This document shows, piece by piece, positions 40,846 to 51,317 of a stretch of 64,000 bases of DNA. The notes beneath the pieces were generated by a model. It saw only the letters and a list, made by a program, of their open reading frames with translations. It was not told the origin of the DNA and did not search any database. Position 1 is the first letter of the stretch, and each line of letters starts with the position of its first letter. The DNA comes from Janthinobacterium psychrotolerans (lineage in GTDB: Bacteria > Pseudomonadota > Gammaproteobacteria > Burkholderiales > Burkholderiaceae_D). The position numbers and the translations under genes were made by a program. The stretch spans positions 57,898 through 121,897 of the forward strand of contig NZ_LOCQ01000046.1 in the NCBI RefSeq assembly GCF_001677885.1, written 5' to 3'.

Positions 40846-43103
40846 TAATTCCGTTCGCGCAGGATGCGGTTCACGCCGGCGACCCTGCGCACATTGCGCA
40901 GCAGCGCCGCCAGGTGCACGCGATCTTTCACCTGCACGGTAAAGCGCAGCTGGTCGAGCACGTTGTCCTTGTCTTCGTCCATGCCGACATAGATGATGTT
41001 GGCGTCGGACTCGCCGATCTCGGCCGCCACGCGCGCCAGGATGCCGCGCTCGCTGTTGATCAGCACCTTGATGCGGCAGTCGAAGCGACGATTCAGTTCG
41101 GTTCCCCAGCGTACGGCGATCCAGCGGTCCGGCTCCTTGATGCGCTGGCGCTTGGCCTGGCTGCAGTCGCTGGTGTGCACCAGCAAGCCCTGGTCGCGGC
41201 GCAGCTGGCCGATGATCTGGTCGCCCGGGATCGGCAGGCAGCACGGCGCCAGCTGCACCGAGACGCCTTCGCTGCCGCAGATGGTAACCGGGTCGAGCTC
41301 GCTGCCGCTATTGTGTTCGACCGGCATGCTGGCCGCTTCGCCGCCAATCAAACCAAAGATATGGCGCGCCACCAGGGTCGCCATGCGCTTGCCGATGCCG
41401 ATGTCGGCGTACAGCTCGTCGAGCGAATGGGCGCTCGACTCGTTGAGCAGGCGTTCGACCAGCGGCGCCGGCAGGTCGGCGTCGATATTCAGGGTCAGCA
41501 AAGCCTGCGACATCAGTTGCTGGCCCAGCGCAATCGATTCGGGCAGGTTGATCGTGCGCAGGTGGTGGCGGATGGCCGAACGGGCCTTGCCGGTGCGCAC
41601 GAACGACAGCCAGGTCGGGCTCGGGCGCGAGGCCGAATCGGTGATGATCTCGACGATGTCGCCGTTGTGCAGTTCGGTGCGCAGCGGCGAGGTTTCGTTG
41701 TTGATCTTGACGGCCACCGTCTGGTCACCGATGCCGGTGTGGATCGAATAGGCGAAGTCGATCGCGGTGGCGCCGCGCGGCAGGGCGATGATCTTCGATT
41801 TTGGCGTAAACACATACACCGAATCGGGGAACAGGTCGACCTTGACGTGCTCCAGGAACTCGGCCGAGTCGCCCGTCTGCTGCTGGATGTCGAGCAGCGA
41901 CTGCAGCCAGGCATGGGTGCGCTGCTGCAGGTCGGACGGGTTCGATTCGCCGCTCTTGTAGAGCCAGTGCGCCGCCACGCCGGATTCGGCCGTGCGGTGC
42001 ATTTCCTGGGTGCGGATCTGGAATTCCACCGGCGTGCCGTAGGGGCCGATGACGGTGGTGTGCAGCGACTGGTAGCCGTTCAGTTTGCGGATCGCGATAT
42101 AGTCCTTGAACTTGCCCGGCATCGGCTTGTACAGGCTGTGCAGGGTGCCCAGGGTGACATAGCAGTCGGCGAAGTTGTTCACCACCACGCGAAAACCATA
42201 CACGTCGAGCACCTGCGAGAACGACAGGTGCTTGCTGCGCATCTTTTTGTAGATGTCGTGCAGGGACTTTTCGCGGCCTGTCACGTCGGCGTCGATCTCG
42301 GCCATGGAGAGCGTGCTTTTTACCGCCTCCATGATCTTGTTGACCACCTCGCGCCGGTTGCCGCGCGCCGCCTTGACGGCCTTGGCCAGGGTGCGGTAGC
42401 GCATCGGGTACAGGTGCGAGAACGACAGGTCCTGCAGTTCGCGGAAGATATTGTTCAGGCCGAGGCGGTGCGCGATCGGCACATACACTTCCATGGTCTC
42501 GCTGGCGATGCGGGCCTTTTTGGCCGCCGTCATGAAGTCCAGCGTGCGCATATTGTGCAGGCGGTCGGCCAGCTTGATCAGGATGACGCGCACGTCGGAC
42601 GCCATCGCCAGCAGCATCTTGCGGAAGTTTTCCGCCTGGGCTTCGATCTGGCTCTGGAATTCGATTTTTTCCAGCTTGGACAAGCCGTCGACCAGGTGCG
42701 CCACGGGGGCGCCGAAGCGCTCGATCAGTTCGTCTTTCTTGACGTCCTGGTCTTCCATCACATCGTGCAGCAGGGCGGCCATGATGGCTTGCGCGTCGAG
42801 CTTCCAGTCGGCGCAGATTTCGGCCACGGCGATCGGATGCGAGATATACGGCTCGCCCGAGCGGCGCATCTGGCCCAGGTGCATTTCGTCGGAGAAGCGG
42901 TAGGCTTCCTTGACTTTTTTCAGGTCGGCGGGGGAAAGGTATTCGGCCAGCTTGTCGGCCAGGTGGCTGACCGAGGCCACGCCGGGTACCGGCGCGGGAG
43001 GCGTGGCAGCGCCTGGCGCATGCGCGCCCTGCGGTTTTGCCGCCTGGCGCGGGGCCAGGGCCGGCGGTGGTGCTGAAGTCGTGTCGGCTGGGGTCAGACT
43101 CAT
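40845..43103 (-). CDS. spoT: SpoT/RelA-type bifunctional (p)ppGpp synthetase/hydrolase
   Basis: Makes and degrades the stringent-response alarmone. The 752-aa protein has the HD hydrolase domain with its conserved pairs (ISHPIAVAEI, ALLHDVMED and LADRLHNMRTL, about residues 85-200). The synthetase domain follows (YGFRVVV, YKPMPGKFKDYIAIRKLNGYQSLHTTVIG, EFQIRTQEMHRTAESGVAAHW, about 285-400). Then come a TGS domain (VYVFTPKSKIIALPRGATAIDFAYSIHT) and a C-terminal ACT domain. The intact HD residues favour SpoT over monofunctional RelA. It lies just downstream of rpoZ, the classic gmk-rpoZ-spoT order. Confidence 0.96.
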   Translation of the reverse strand: MSLTPADTTSAPPPALAPRQAAKPQGAHAPGAATPPAPVPGVASVSHLADKLAEYLSPADLKKVKEAYRFSDEMHLGQMRRSGEPYISHPIAVAEICADWKLDAQAIMAALLHDVMEDQDVKKDELIERFGAPVAHLVDGLSKLEKIEFQSQIEAQAENFRKMLLAMASDVRVILIKLADRLHNMRTLDFMTAAKKARIASETMEVYVPIAHRLGLNNIFRELQDLSFSHLYPMRYRTLAKAVKAARGNRREVVNKIMEAVKSTLSMAEIDADVTGREKSLHDIYKKMRSKHLSFSQVLDVYGFRVVVNNFADCYVTLGTLHSLYKPMPGKFKDYIAIRKLNGYQSLHTTVIGPYGTPVEFQIRTQEMHRTAESGVAAHWLYKSGESNPSDLQQRTHAWLQSLLDIQQQTGDSAEFLEHVKVDLFPDSVYVFTPKSKIIALPRGATAIDFAYSIHTGIGDQTVAVKINNETSPLRTELHNGDIVEIITDSASRPSPTWLSFVRTGKARSAIRHHLRTINLPESIALGQQLMSQALLTLNIDADLPAPLVERLLNESSAHSLDELYADIGIGKRMATLVARHIFGLIGGEAASMPVEHNSGSELDPVTICGSEGVSVQLAPCCLPIPGDQIIGQLRRDQGLLVHTSDCSQAKRQRIKEPDRWIAVRWGTELNRRFDCRIKVLINSERGILARVAAEIGESDANIIYVGMDEDKDNVLDQLRFTVQVKDRVHLAALLRNVRRVAGVNRILRERN

Positions 43104-43184
43104 AAAACGTCGCGTTACTTCGCAGTGTGAATTAAGGATAAAGTAGCACCAGCGATCAGCACTGTTCCGGCACGCGCTTGGCTA

Positions 43185-43388
43185 TTACATCGGCACCTTT
43201 TTCAGCATCTCGATGCCGACCTTGCCGGCAGCGATTTCGCGCAGCGCCACCACGGTAGGCTTGTCCTTGGCTTCCACTTTAGGGGTGTGGCCTTGCAGCA
43301 ACTGGCGTGCGCGGTAGGTTGCCGCCAGGGTCAGCTGGAAACGGTTAGGGATCTGCTTCAAGCAATCTTCAATGGTGATACGGGCCAT
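43185..43388 (-). CDS. rpoZ: RNA polymerase omega subunit
   Basis: Small subunit that stabilises RNA polymerase and forms part of a ppGpp site in proteobacteria. The 67-aa protein starts [30 protein letters not shown], the conserved omega start. The sequence continues [16 protein letters not shown]. It sits between gmk and spoT, as in most proteobacteria. Confidence 0.97.
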   Translation of the reverse strand: MARITIEDCLKQIPNRFQLTLAATYRARQLLQGHTPKVEAKDKPTVVALREIAAGKVGIEMLKKVPM

Positions 43389-43457
43389 GGTAACTCCTAA
43401 TCTATGATATTGGTACAGTATTGGTGCGTGGCGCTGTGTGACTGGCGTGCAGCGCTG

Positions 43458-44096
43458 TTATTCCGCGTGCAGGCCCAGTTGGGCGAAAAGCGAGGCGTTG
43501 CGGGCCGCTTGTTGCGCAAACCGGCAACGGGCCGCTCTCACGATCGCGCTCAGTTCGGACAAAGCGACCGTAAACTCTTCATTGATAATAACATATTCGA
43601 ACTCTGGCGCGTGGGCGATTTCGCCGCCGGCCGCCAGCAAGCGCCGCGTGATCACATGCGGTTCGTCCTGGCCGCGCTTGTTCAAGCGCTCTTCGAGCGC
43701 ATCGATCGACGGCGGCAGGATGAAAATGCCGGCCGCGCGCGGAAACTGTTTGCGTACCTGGCGCGCGCCTTGCCAGTCGATTTCCAGCAAAATATCGGTG
43801 CCGGCCGCCATCTGCTGCTCGACCATGATGCGCGAGGTACCGTAGTAATTGCCGTGCACTTCGGCCCATTCCAGGAACTCGCCCTTGTCGGCGCGCGCAA
43901 TAAAGTCGTCGGCGCTGGTGAAATAGTATTCACGGCCGTGCTCTTCGCCCGGGCGCGGCGCGCGCGTGGTGGTCGAGATCGACAGCTTGATGGCCGGTTC
44001 CTGCGCCAGCAGCGCGTTGACCAGGGTCGATTTGCCGGCGCCCGATGGCGCGGCGACCACGAACAGGCTGCCGGAGAAGGCGGTAGGGTGACTCAT
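43458..44096 (-). CDS. gmk: Guanylate kinase
   Basis: Phosphorylates GMP to GDP with ATP. The 212-aa protein has the P-loop APSGAGKST (about residues 16-24), the GMP-binding segment [19 protein letters not shown], and the lid region with [18 protein letters not shown]. It lies upstream of rpoZ on the same strand. Confidence 0.97.
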   Translation of the reverse strand: MSHPTAFSGSLFVVAAPSGAGKSTLVNALLAQEPAIKLSISTTTRAPRPGEEHGREYYFTSADDFIARADKGEFLEWAEVHGNYYGTSRIMVEQQMAAGTDILLEIDWQGARQVRKQFPRAAGIFILPPSIDALEERLNKRGQDEPHVITRRLLAAGGEIAHAPEFEYVIINEEFTVALSELSAIVRAARCRFAQQAARNASLFAQLGLHAE

Positions 44097-44193
44097 GCGT
44101 ATTTTTCCATGGCGTGTGAGGATGGCGCCGTTTGTGGGGCGCCCAATCCGCTATTTTACCAAGAGGCAAGGCGCCCGGCCAGTGCCATGGCGG

Positions 44194-45084
44194 CTATTCC
44201 AGGTTTTGCACCTGTTCGCGCATCTGCTCGATCAGCAGCTTCAGGTCCATCGAGGCGTCGGCCAGTTCCTTGACGGAGGCCTTGGCGCCCAGGGTATTGG
44301 CTTCGCGGTTCAGCTCCTGCATCATGAAGTCGAGGCGCTTGCCCACTTGTCCGCCCTTGGTCAGGATATGGCGCGTTTCGCCCAGGTGGGCCGACAGGCG
44401 CGCCAGTTCTTCCGACACATCGATGCGGATGCCGTACAAAATCACTTCCTGGCGGATGCGCTCCATCGCGTCCTGGCGCGACAGCGCCGAATTCGAACCC
44501 TGGCTGGCCAGGCCCAGCGCGTCCTGCATGCGCTCGATGGCTTTTTGCTGGAAGGCGGCGACCACCTGCGGGATCAAAGGGGTGATGCGCTTGACGATGG
44601 CTTCCATCGCTTCGATGCGCGCGATCAGCACCGCTTCGAGCGCCGCGCCTTCGCGCTTGCGGCTGTCGACAAAGGCGGCGATGGTGCGTTTTGTCAGGGC
44701 GCCGACGTCGGCCTGCAGGGACTCCTGGCCCACTTGCGCTTCCTCGATCACGCCAGGCCAGCGCAGCAGTTCAGCCACCGACATCACGGGCGCCGACACG
44801 AAATGCTGGCCCACTTCCGATTGCAAGCGCGCCAGTTCGGCCAGCAGCGGCAGGTTCAGCGCCTGGGTGCCGGCGGTGGCGGCCTTGCGGCCAAAGCTCA
44901 GGCGTACTTCGACCTTGCCGCGCGTGATGGCCGACATGACAGCGGCGCGCAGGTCCGGTTCCAGCGTGCGCAAATCGTCGTTGATACGGAATTGCAGGTC
45001 GAGAAAGCGTGAGTTGACGCTCTTGATTTCAATTGTCAGTGTGCCCGCAGCCCCTTCGCTGGTGGCAACCGCGTAGCCTGTCAT
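44194..45084 (-). CDS. yicC: YicC family endoribonuclease
   Basis: YicC/YloC proteins are endoribonucleases with roles in stationary phase and small-RNA decay. The 296-aa protein starts MTGYAVA, the invariant start of the family, then has IEIKSVNSRFLDLQFRI. The C-terminal DUF1732 region has GILIDVSEELARLSAHLGETRHIL-like and KRLDFMMQELNREANTLGAKA. An upstream GTG at 45132 was rejected because MTGYA is the normal start. It is the first gene of the yicC-gmk-rpoZ-spoT cluster. Confidence 0.94.
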   Translation of the reverse strand: MTGYAVATSEGAAGTLTIEIKSVNSRFLDLQFRINDDLRTLEPDLRAAVMSAITRGKVEVRLSFGRKAATAGTQALNLPLLAELARLQSEVGQHFVSAPVMSVAELLRWPGVIEEAQVGQESLQADVGALTKRTIAAFVDSRKREGAALEAVLIARIEAMEAIVKRITPLIPQVVAAFQQKAIERMQDALGLASQGSNSALSRQDAMERIRQEVILYGIRIDVSEELARLSAHLGETRHILTKGGQVGKRLDFMMQELNREANTLGAKASVKELADASMDLKLLIEQMREQVQNLE

Positions 45085-45410
45085 GCTTGAAATGCTCAAA
45101 GGATTCCCCGATTTGGTCTTGTATACAGTCACTTATACACTTAATCAGCCAGCGCAGGCAAGACCGCCCGCGCCCAGAAAACAGCGCCGCCATCATGGGG
45201 TGGCCTGTTTTTTGCGCATGAAATGGCGCATGCTGCTGAATGGTGTGCGTTTTACGGCATTGTAAAGAAAATTATCCAGCGCGGGGCAGGATTGTCGTGC
45301 AAGGGTGCGTGTTGCTTTTTGGTTAGTCTGTGCTGGAGGTCATCGCCATCGGGCGCCATGGCGCGCGGTGTTAAAATCGCTGCCGCATCCACCCCTCTAC
45401 AGGACACCCC
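45085..45410. other. Intergenic region between divergent yicC and rph
   Basis: 326 bases. Near yicC lies the dyad GTATA-9-TATAC (45121-45139), possibly part of its promoter. A TTAAAAT -10-like box lies about 40 bases before rph, with no clear -35. No convincing ORF or hairpin terminator was found. Confidence 0.4.
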
Positions 45411-46139
45411 ATGACATTTGCATCCCGCCCGAGCGGCCGCGCCGTCGACGCGCTGCGCGCCATCCGCATCACCCGCCAGTACACCAAGCATGCCGAAGGC
45501 TCGGTGCTGATCGAATGCGGCGACACCAAGGTCATCTGCACCGCCAGCATCGAAGACAAGGTGCCCGGTTTCCTGAAGGGCAAGGGACAGGGCTGGCTGA
45601 CAGCCGAGTACGGCATGCTGCCGCGCTCGACCCACACGCGCATGGACCGCGAAGCGGCGCGCGGCAAGCAGTCGGGCCGCACCCAGGAAATCCAGCGCCT
45701 GATCGGCCGCTCGCTGCGCGCCGCCTTCGATCTGCAGGCGTTCGGCGAGCGCACCTTGCACCTCGATTGCGACGTGATCCAGGCCGACGGCGGCACGCGC
45801 ACCGCCTCGATCACCGGCGCCATGGTGGCGGCCCATGACGCGTTCACCCAATTGCAGGTACGTGGCGCGATCACCAGCCTTCCCGTGAAAAGCTTTGTCG
45901 CCGCCATCTCGGTCGGCGTCTACCAGGGCGTGCCGGTGCTCGACCTCGACTACGTCGAAGACTCCAATTGCGATACCGACATGAACGTGGTGATGACGGA
46001 AGAAGGCCACTTTATCGAAGTGCAGGGCACGGCCGAAGGCGCGGCCTTCGACCGCGCCGGCATGAACCGCCTGCTGGACCTGGCGCAGGGCGGCATCGCC
46101 GACCTGATCAAGCTGCAAAAGCAGGCGCTGGGCCTGTAA
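45411..46139 (+). CDS. rph: Ribonuclease PH
   Basis: Phosphorolytic 3'-5' exoribonuclease that trims tRNA precursors. The 242-aa protein has the family motifs [53 protein letters not shown], and [16 protein letters not shown]. The catalytic region [19 protein letters not shown] and [21 protein letters not shown] follow. The full length argues that it is active, unlike the truncated E. coli K-12 protein. AGGA precedes the ATG. Confidence 0.97.
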   Translation: MTFASRPSGRAVDALRAIRITRQYTKHAEGSVLIECGDTKVICTASIEDKVPGFLKGKGQGWLTAEYGMLPRSTHTRMDREAARGKQSGRTQEIQRLIGRSLRAAFDLQAFGERTLHLDCDVIQADGGTRTASITGAMVAAHDAFTQLQVRGAITSLPVKSFVAAISVGVYQGVPVLDLDYVEDSNCDTDMNVVMTEEGHFIEVQGTAEGAAFDRAGMNRLLDLAQGGIADLIKLQKQALGL

Positions 46140-46200
46140 GGAGCGGGGTGAGGGGAGCGCAAAAGGTTTACAATGCCGGCACTTCACACGGACCACTGAC

Positions 46201-46785
46201 ATGACCCAACGCCTCATCCTCGCCTCCAACAACGCCGGCAAGCTCAAGGAATTCAACGAGCTGCTCTCGACCATCGGCTTTTCCGTGCACGCCCAGGGCG
46301 AGTACGAGGTGCCAGAAAGCGACGAGCCGTTCCACACCTTTGTCGAGAACGCGCTGCAAAAGGCGCGCCACGCCGCGCGCCTGACGGGCCTGCCCGCGCT
46401 GGCCGACGATTCCGGTGTCTGCGTCAATGCGCTCGGCGGCGCACCGGGCGTGTATTCGGCGCGCTATGCGGGCGAGCCGAAATCGGACGCGGCCAACAGC
46501 GCCAAACTGATCGCCGACCTCGAACCGCATGCCGACAAATCGGCCTATTACTATTGCGTGCTGGTGTATGTGCGCCACGCCGACGACCCGCAGCCGGTGA
46601 TCGCCGACGCGCGCTGGCATGGCGAGATGATCGCCACTGCGCGCGGCGCGGGCGGCTTCGGCTACGATCCGCATTTTTATCTCCCCGCCCTGGGCAAGTG
46701 CGCGGCCGAGCTGACGGCCGACGAAAAGAACGCGCTGTCGCACCGCGGCCAGGCGCTGCGCGTGCTGGTCGAGAAGCTGCGATGA
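46201..46785 (+). CDS. rdgB: XTP/dITP diphosphatase (RdgB/HAM1)
   Basis: Hydrolyses non-canonical purine triphosphates (XTP, dITP) to keep them out of DNA. The 194-aa protein has the family start LILASNNAGKLKEFNELL, FVENALQKARHAARLTGLPALADDSGVCVNALGGAPGVYSARYAG, and the C-terminal GFGYDPHFYLPALGKCAAELTADEKNALSHRGQAL. It lies 61 bases after rph, and its stop overlaps the hemW start. Confidence 0.97.
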   Translation: MTQRLILASNNAGKLKEFNELLSTIGFSVHAQGEYEVPESDEPFHTFVENALQKARHAARLTGLPALADDSGVCVNALGGAPGVYSARYAGEPKSDAANSAKLIADLEPHADKSAYYYCVLVYVRHADDPQPVIADARWHGEMIATARGAGGFGYDPHFYLPALGKCAAELTADEKNALSHRGQALRVLVEKLR

Positions 46786-48062
46786 TCCCGATCAAAGTCG
46801 CCGGCAGCATCGCCCGGCCGGGCAGCAAACCCGCCAACACCCCCGCGCCGCAGGACGGCATTGCCGGCGCGGCCGGCGCGGCCCTGCGCTACCTGCAGCC
46901 GGGCGCCCTGAACCTGGCGGCCCTGCCGCCGCTGTCGCTGTACATCCATTTTCCGTGGTGCGTGAAAAAATGCCCGTATTGCGACTTCAATTCGCATGAA
47001 GTGCGCCAGGAGCAAGGCTTTCCGGAAGAGGAATACCTGGCGGCGCTGCGGCTGGACCTGGAAATGGCGCTGCCCCTGATCTGGGGCCGCAGGATCCACA
47101 CCATCTTTATCGGCGGCGGCACGCCCAGCCTGATGTCGGCGGCCGGCCTGGACCGGCTGATGTCGGATGTGCGCACCTTGCTGCCGCTGGAGCCGGACTG
47201 CGAAATCACCATGGAAGCCAATCCGGGCACGTTCGAGACGGAAAAATTCAAGTCCTACCGGGCCAGCGGCGTCAACCGCCTGTCGGTCGGCATCCAGAGT
47301 TTCAACGGCCGCCACCTGCAGGCCCTGGGCCGCATCCATGACGACAGCGAAGCGCGCCGGGCGGTGGAGATCGCGCATGCGCATTTCGACAATTTCAACC
47401 TCGACCTGATGTACGCGCTGCCGTCGCAGACGCTGGCCGAAGCGCAGGCGGATCTGGAGACGGCGCTGTCGTTCGCGCCGCCGCACCTGTCGCTGTACCA
47501 CCTGACGCTGGAGCCGAACACGCTGTTCGCAAAGTATCCGCCGGTGCTGCCCGACGACGACGAAAGCGCCGATATCGCCGACATGGTGGCCGCGCGCGCC
47601 GCGCAGGCCGGCTACGGCCGCTATGAGGTGTCGGCCTATGCCCAGCCGGGCCGCCAGGCGCGCCACAACCGCAATTACTGGGAATTCGGTGATTATCTCG
47701 GTATCGGCGCCGGCGCCCATTCGAAGATCTCGTTCCCGCACCGGGTGCTGCGCCAGGCCCGCTACAAGCAGCCGCGCGCCTATATGGACGCGGTGCGCGC
47801 GGGCAACCCGGTGCAGGAAGAGCGCGAACTGGCGCGCGAGGAAATGGGCTTTGAATTCATGCTCAACACCCTGCGCCTGACGGGCGGTTTTTCACCGAAC
47901 CTGTTTGCCGAGCGCACGGGACTGGCGCTCAACGCCATCGAGCAGCCGCTCAATGCGGCCGAAGCGAAGGGCCTGCTGTACCGCGATCACCAGCTCATCC
48001 GGCCGACCGAGCTGGGCCTCAGTTTCCTGAACGATCTGCAGCAGATGTTCCTGGAGGAATAA
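46782..48062 (+). CDS. hemW: HemW, radical SAM haem chaperone
   Basis: Formerly annotated as oxygen-independent coproporphyrinogen oxidase; HemW instead carries haem to target proteins. The 426-aa protein has the radical-SAM cluster CVKKCPYC (near residue 64) after PLSLYIHFPW, then IFIGGGTPSLMS and EITMEANPGTFE. It lacks the extra Cys of true HemN ahead of the cluster in what can be seen. An unusual Pro/Ala-rich extension of about 45 residues precedes the core. The ATG overlaps the rdgB stop (ATGA). It ends two bases before the convergent gene at 48065. Confidence 0.93.
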   Translation: MIPIKVAGSIARPGSKPANTPAPQDGIAGAAGAALRYLQPGALNLAALPPLSLYIHFPWCVKKCPYCDFNSHEVRQEQGFPEEEYLAALRLDLEMALPLIWGRRIHTIFIGGGTPSLMSAAGLDRLMSDVRTLLPLEPDCEITMEANPGTFETEKFKSYRASGVNRLSVGIQSFNGRHLQALGRIHDDSEARRAVEIAHAHFDNFNLDLMYALPSQTLAEAQADLETALSFAPPHLSLYHLTLEPNTLFAKYPPVLPDDDESADIADMVAARAAQAGYGRYEVSAYAQPGRQARHNRNYWEFGDYLGIGAGAHSKISFPHRVLRQARYKQPRAYMDAVRAGNPVQEERELAREEMGFEFMLNTLRLTGGFSPNLFAERTGLALNAIEQPLNAAEAKGLLYRDHQLIRPTELGLSFLNDLQQMFLEE

Positions 48063-48064
48063 GG

Positions 48065-49219
48065 TCAATGCACGCCGGCGGCGCGCAAGCGCCGCAGCTT
48101 GCCTGCATACAGTGCGTGTTCGCCGCGCGTCAGGCTGCGGTCCATCGCCAGCTCCAGCTGCTTGCTCGCCAGCTGCCATTGCCCCAGTTGCGCGTGGGCC
48201 TGGGCCAGCCAGAAGTGGAATTCATGGTAGCCGGGATCGCGCGCGATCTCGCGCTGGAACAGCCAGATCGCCGCCTGGTAGTCCTGCCGCTGCATCGCGG
48301 CCTTGCCCAAATTAAAGTGATGGAACGGTGGCTCCGGCTGCAGGGCCAGCAGGCGCTGGCGCAATGGCTGCGCCTGCTGTGCCATGCCCGACGCTTCCAG
48401 CGACTGCGCCAGGTTAGCCAGCAGTACCGTGTTGTCCGGCGCACGCTCCAGCGCGTGGGCCAGGGTGCGCTGGCCCGCTTGCGTATCGCCGTGGCGCAGC
48501 TGGACCAGGCCCAGCGTGTTGTAGGCGCCGATGAAGCCGGGGTCCTGCACGATGGCGCCGCGGGCCCACCAGTAGGCCGCGTGCAACTGGCCCTGGCGCA
48601 GGGTTTCGGCGGCGCGGTTGTTCATGTACATGGCCGTGATCGTCGCTTCGCCCAGTTCGCGCGTGCGGTAGCCAGCCACGTCTTTTGACGGCAAAAAGTC
48701 GATCACCAGCAGGGCGCTGGCGTCGTAGCTGCGGGCGCTGTCGAGGCGCCGCTGTCCCAGCACCAGATTGACATGGCCGGCGACAAAAATCATGTCGCCG
48801 CTGCGGCTCCAGCTCGCTTCGCCCAGCACTTCCTGGTAGCGTACGGCCAGTCCCAGTTCCTGCGCCAGCGCCGCCGTCATGATCACCAGCGACAGGCAGT
48901 TGCCGCTGCGCGCGGCAAAGGTTTCGCGGGCGTTGCGCGTGATCTGCGCATCGTATTCAAGCTTGAGGCGGGCCTTGTCGTACAGCGCGTTGTACAGGGC
49001 GGTGCGCGGGTTTTTCAGGCGCGCTTCACGCAGCACCTCGGTGCGCAGGTACTGGCGCATCGTGTCGTCGATGGCGAATACCTGGCCCGCATCGACCGCG
49101 ATGGCCGGCGCAAAGGCGCTGTCGGTGAAGACAGGGGGAATGCTGGCCGGCGGCGTGGCACAGCCGGCCAGCAGGGCACAGCACAGTGCAATGATGAACG
49201 TAGTGAGATGGCGGCGCAT
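48065..49219 (-). CDS. Lipoprotein with transglutaminase-like core and TPR repeats
   Basis: A 384-aa exported lipoprotein: signal ALLAGC with Cys at residue 20. The middle holds a transglutaminase-like core, with likely catalytic Cys in ARSGNCLSLVIMTAALAQELGL (near residue 95) and His in GHVNLVL (near 135). The C-terminal half (about 210-375) has at least four TPR units (GAYNTLGLVQLRHGD, LLANLAQSLEASG, HHFNLGKAAMQRQDYQAAIWLFQ, FHFWLAQAHAQLGQW). Similar two-part lipoproteins occur in betaproteobacteria without a settled role. The ATG at 49219 fits the signal peptide. Confidence 0.82.
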   Translation of the reverse strand: MRRHLTTFIIALCCALLAGCATPPASIPPVFTDSAFAPAIAVDAGQVFAIDDTMRQYLRTEVLREARLKNPRTALYNALYDKARLKLEYDAQITRNARETFAARSGNCLSLVIMTAALAQELGLAVRYQEVLGEASWSRSGDMIFVAGHVNLVLGQRRLDSARSYDASALLVIDFLPSKDVAGYRTRELGEATITAMYMNNRAAETLRQGQLHAAYWWARGAIVQDPGFIGAYNTLGLVQLRHGDTQAGQRTLAHALERAPDNTVLLANLAQSLEASGMAQQAQPLRQRLLALQPEPPFHHFNLGKAAMQRQDYQAAIWLFQREIARDPGYHEFHFWLAQAHAQLGQWQLASKQLELAMDRSLTRGEHALYAGKLRRLRAAGVH

Positions 49220-49316
49220 GGTCTCTCCCGCACAGGCGCCGCATGGAATTGCGCAGGTGGCGCGCCCGGCCCACCTGGAAACAGTATTGGCACGGGAAAC
49301 GCCGCTGTCAATCTGT

Positions 49317-51035
49317 TTAGAACTCTTCCCAGTCCTGCTCGCCGGCCGGCATGGCGGGCGCCTTGCGCGGCGCAGGATGGGCGGCCAGGGCAGGCTTGGC
49401 CACGCTCTTGCGCACCGCCGGCTTTGCAGGCATGGCATGCGTGGCGGGACGCGGCTGGCTGGCCGCCGCCACGGGCGCCGCCAGCGCTTGCTCCAGCTTG
49501 AAGCCGCCGGCCACCTGCGCCAGCCGCGCTGCCTGGTCCTGCATGCTTTCGGCCGCCGCCGCCGCCTCTTCCACCAGCGCCGCATTCTGCTGCGTCACCT
49601 GGTCCATCTGCGCGATGGCCTGGTTGACCTGGTCGATGCCCATGCTCTGCTCGGCGCTGGCCGAAGTGATCTCGGCCATGATGTCGGTGACGCGGCGCAC
49701 GCTGTCGACCACCTCGTTCATGGTGCTGCCGGCCTGCTGCACCAGGCGGCTGCCGCCGTTGACCTGCGCTACCGAGTCGTCGATCAGGCTCTTGATCTCC
49801 TTGGCCGCGCCCGCCGACCTCTGCGCCAGGTTGCGCACCTCGGTGGCCACCACCGCAAAGCCGCGCCCCTGTTCGCCGGCGCGCGCCGCTTCGACGGCGG
49901 CGTTGAGCGCCAGAATATTCGTCTGGAAGGCGATGCCGTCGATCACGCCGATAATGTCGACGATCTTTTTGGACGAAGCGTCGATGGCGCCCATGGTGTC
50001 GACCACCTGGCCCACGATGCCGCCGCCGCGTTCGGCCACTTCCGAGGCGGACAGGGCCAGCTGGTTGGCCTGGCGCGCATTGTCGGCGTTCTGTTTCACG
50101 GTGGCGGTGAGCTCCTCCATCGACGAGGCGGTTTCTTCGAGCGAGCTGGCCTGCTGCTCCGTGCGCGACGACAAATCCTGGTTGCCGGCCGCAATTTCCG
50201 ACGACGCCGTGGCGATCGCGTGGGTACCAGTTTGCACCTGCGACACGACATTGGTCAGCGCATCGTTCATGCCTTTCAGGGCGCGCATCAGGTCGCCCAC
50301 TTCATCGCGCGTGGCCTGGCCGAATTGGGTGCGCAGGTCGCCTTCGGCGACGGTGGCCGCGACCGCGATGGCCGCCTGCAGCGGCTGCGTGATCGAGCGC
50401 GTGATCAGCCAGGCGCACAGGCTGCCAAACACGATCATCAGGCCGGCCAGGATGGCCGTCAAGGTCAGGCTGCGCGCATTGGCGCGCTCGATCGCCTGGG
50501 CGGTGTCATCGATGGCCTGGCGCTGCTCGGCCAGGAAACCCTGTACCTTGGCCTGGTAGGCTTCGGCGGCCGGCATGTATTGTTGCGTGTAGACTTTTTC
50601 TGCGGTCTCGGCCTGGCCGGTCTTCTTGGCCGCCATCACCGCCTGCTTGGCTTCTTGGTACACGCCGCGCACCTGCATCACGGACGCAAACGTGGCTTTT
50701 TCCTGCTCGCTCGACAGCATGCCTTCCACCTGTTTCAGCAGGCCGCCACCCTTTTTGGTGCCGGCCGCAATCGCGTCGGCAAACGTCACCGACAAGCTTT
50801 CGTCCGAGCTTTTGGCGATCAGCGTGGTGCGTTCGATGGCTGAATAGATCAGCAAATACAGGTCGGACGCCAGGCGTTCCTTGGCCAGCGGCTTTTCCAT
50901 CATGGCGCGCGTGGCCTGGGCGTTGCTCCAGGCGCTGATCACGGAAAACGAGGTGCAGACGATGGCCAGCAGCAGCACCACGGCAAAGCCGATCGCCAGG
51001 CGGGCGCCGATGCGGATGTTCGAGAGTGTCTTCAT
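49317..51035 (-). CDS. Methyl-accepting chemotaxis protein
   Basis: Transmembrane chemoreceptor, 572 aa. Two helices (about residues 10-32 and 192-213) flank a periplasmic four-helix-bundle sensor domain. A HAMP domain follows, then the signalling hairpin with the invariant tip [51 protein letters not shown] (near residues 365-415). The Ala/Pro/Lys-rich tail ends in DWEEF, a pentapeptide like the CheR/CheB tether NWETF. The ligand cannot be told from sequence. No cheA or cheW lies in this window. Confidence 0.95.
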   Translation of the reverse strand: MKTLSNIRIGARLAIGFAVVLLLAIVCTSFSVISAWSNAQATRAMMEKPLAKERLASDLYLLIYSAIERTTLIAKSSDESLSVTFADAIAAGTKKGGGLLKQVEGMLSSEQEKATFASVMQVRGVYQEAKQAVMAAKKTGQAETAEKVYTQQYMPAAEAYQAKVQGFLAEQRQAIDDTAQAIERANARSLTLTAILAGLMIVFGSLCAWLITRSITQPLQAAIAVAATVAEGDLRTQFGQATRDEVGDLMRALKGMNDALTNVVSQVQTGTHAIATASSEIAAGNQDLSSRTEQQASSLEETASSMEELTATVKQNADNARQANQLALSASEVAERGGGIVGQVVDTMGAIDASSKKIVDIIGVIDGIAFQTNILALNAAVEAARAGEQGRGFAVVATEVRNLAQRSAGAAKEIKSLIDDSVAQVNGGSRLVQQAGSTMNEVVDSVRRVTDIMAEITSASAEQSMGIDQVNQAIAQMDQVTQQNAALVEEAAAAAESMQDQAARLAQVAGGFKLEQALAAPVAAASQPRPATHAMPAKPAVRKSVAKPALAAHPAPRKAPAMPAGEQDWEEF

Positions 51036-51317
51036 GGTGTCTTTTGGTTACAGTGGACAAGAATGCATTTTCCATTGGAAATGCTACATGGGCATGACGG
51101 CGACAGATCGTGTTCAAACGCGGTGTGGCAGCAAGGTGGTGCTGTGGTGCAGGCTGGGTCGGGGCCCGGAATACTGACAAGAAAACAAATACCTGGAAAC
51201 GCCAGGCCTTGCGTCAGGAGCCAGGGTGGCGGTGGGTAAATCCTACCATGCAAAAATGACTGTCGGTATGAAATACGCACCGGGCTGGTGAGCTATCGCG
51301 CGCCTGTTGTTTTTGGC

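Noticed and set aside
39457..41244. 595-codon reading that would fuse the membrane protein to upstream sequence
   Set aside because: The upstream part crosses a terminator and lies antisense to greB and the spoT end; the real start is the ATG at 40050 with a ribosome site.
40839..43076. Open frame of 745 codons opposite spoT
   Set aside because: Reverse-strand shadow of spoT; composition is typical of antisense frames in GC-rich genes.
45187..45215. Hairpin-like GCCGCC...GGTGGC followed by CTGTTTTTT in the yicC-rph gap
   Set aside because: The stem needs G-U pairs and no plus-strand gene lies upstream that would need a terminator.
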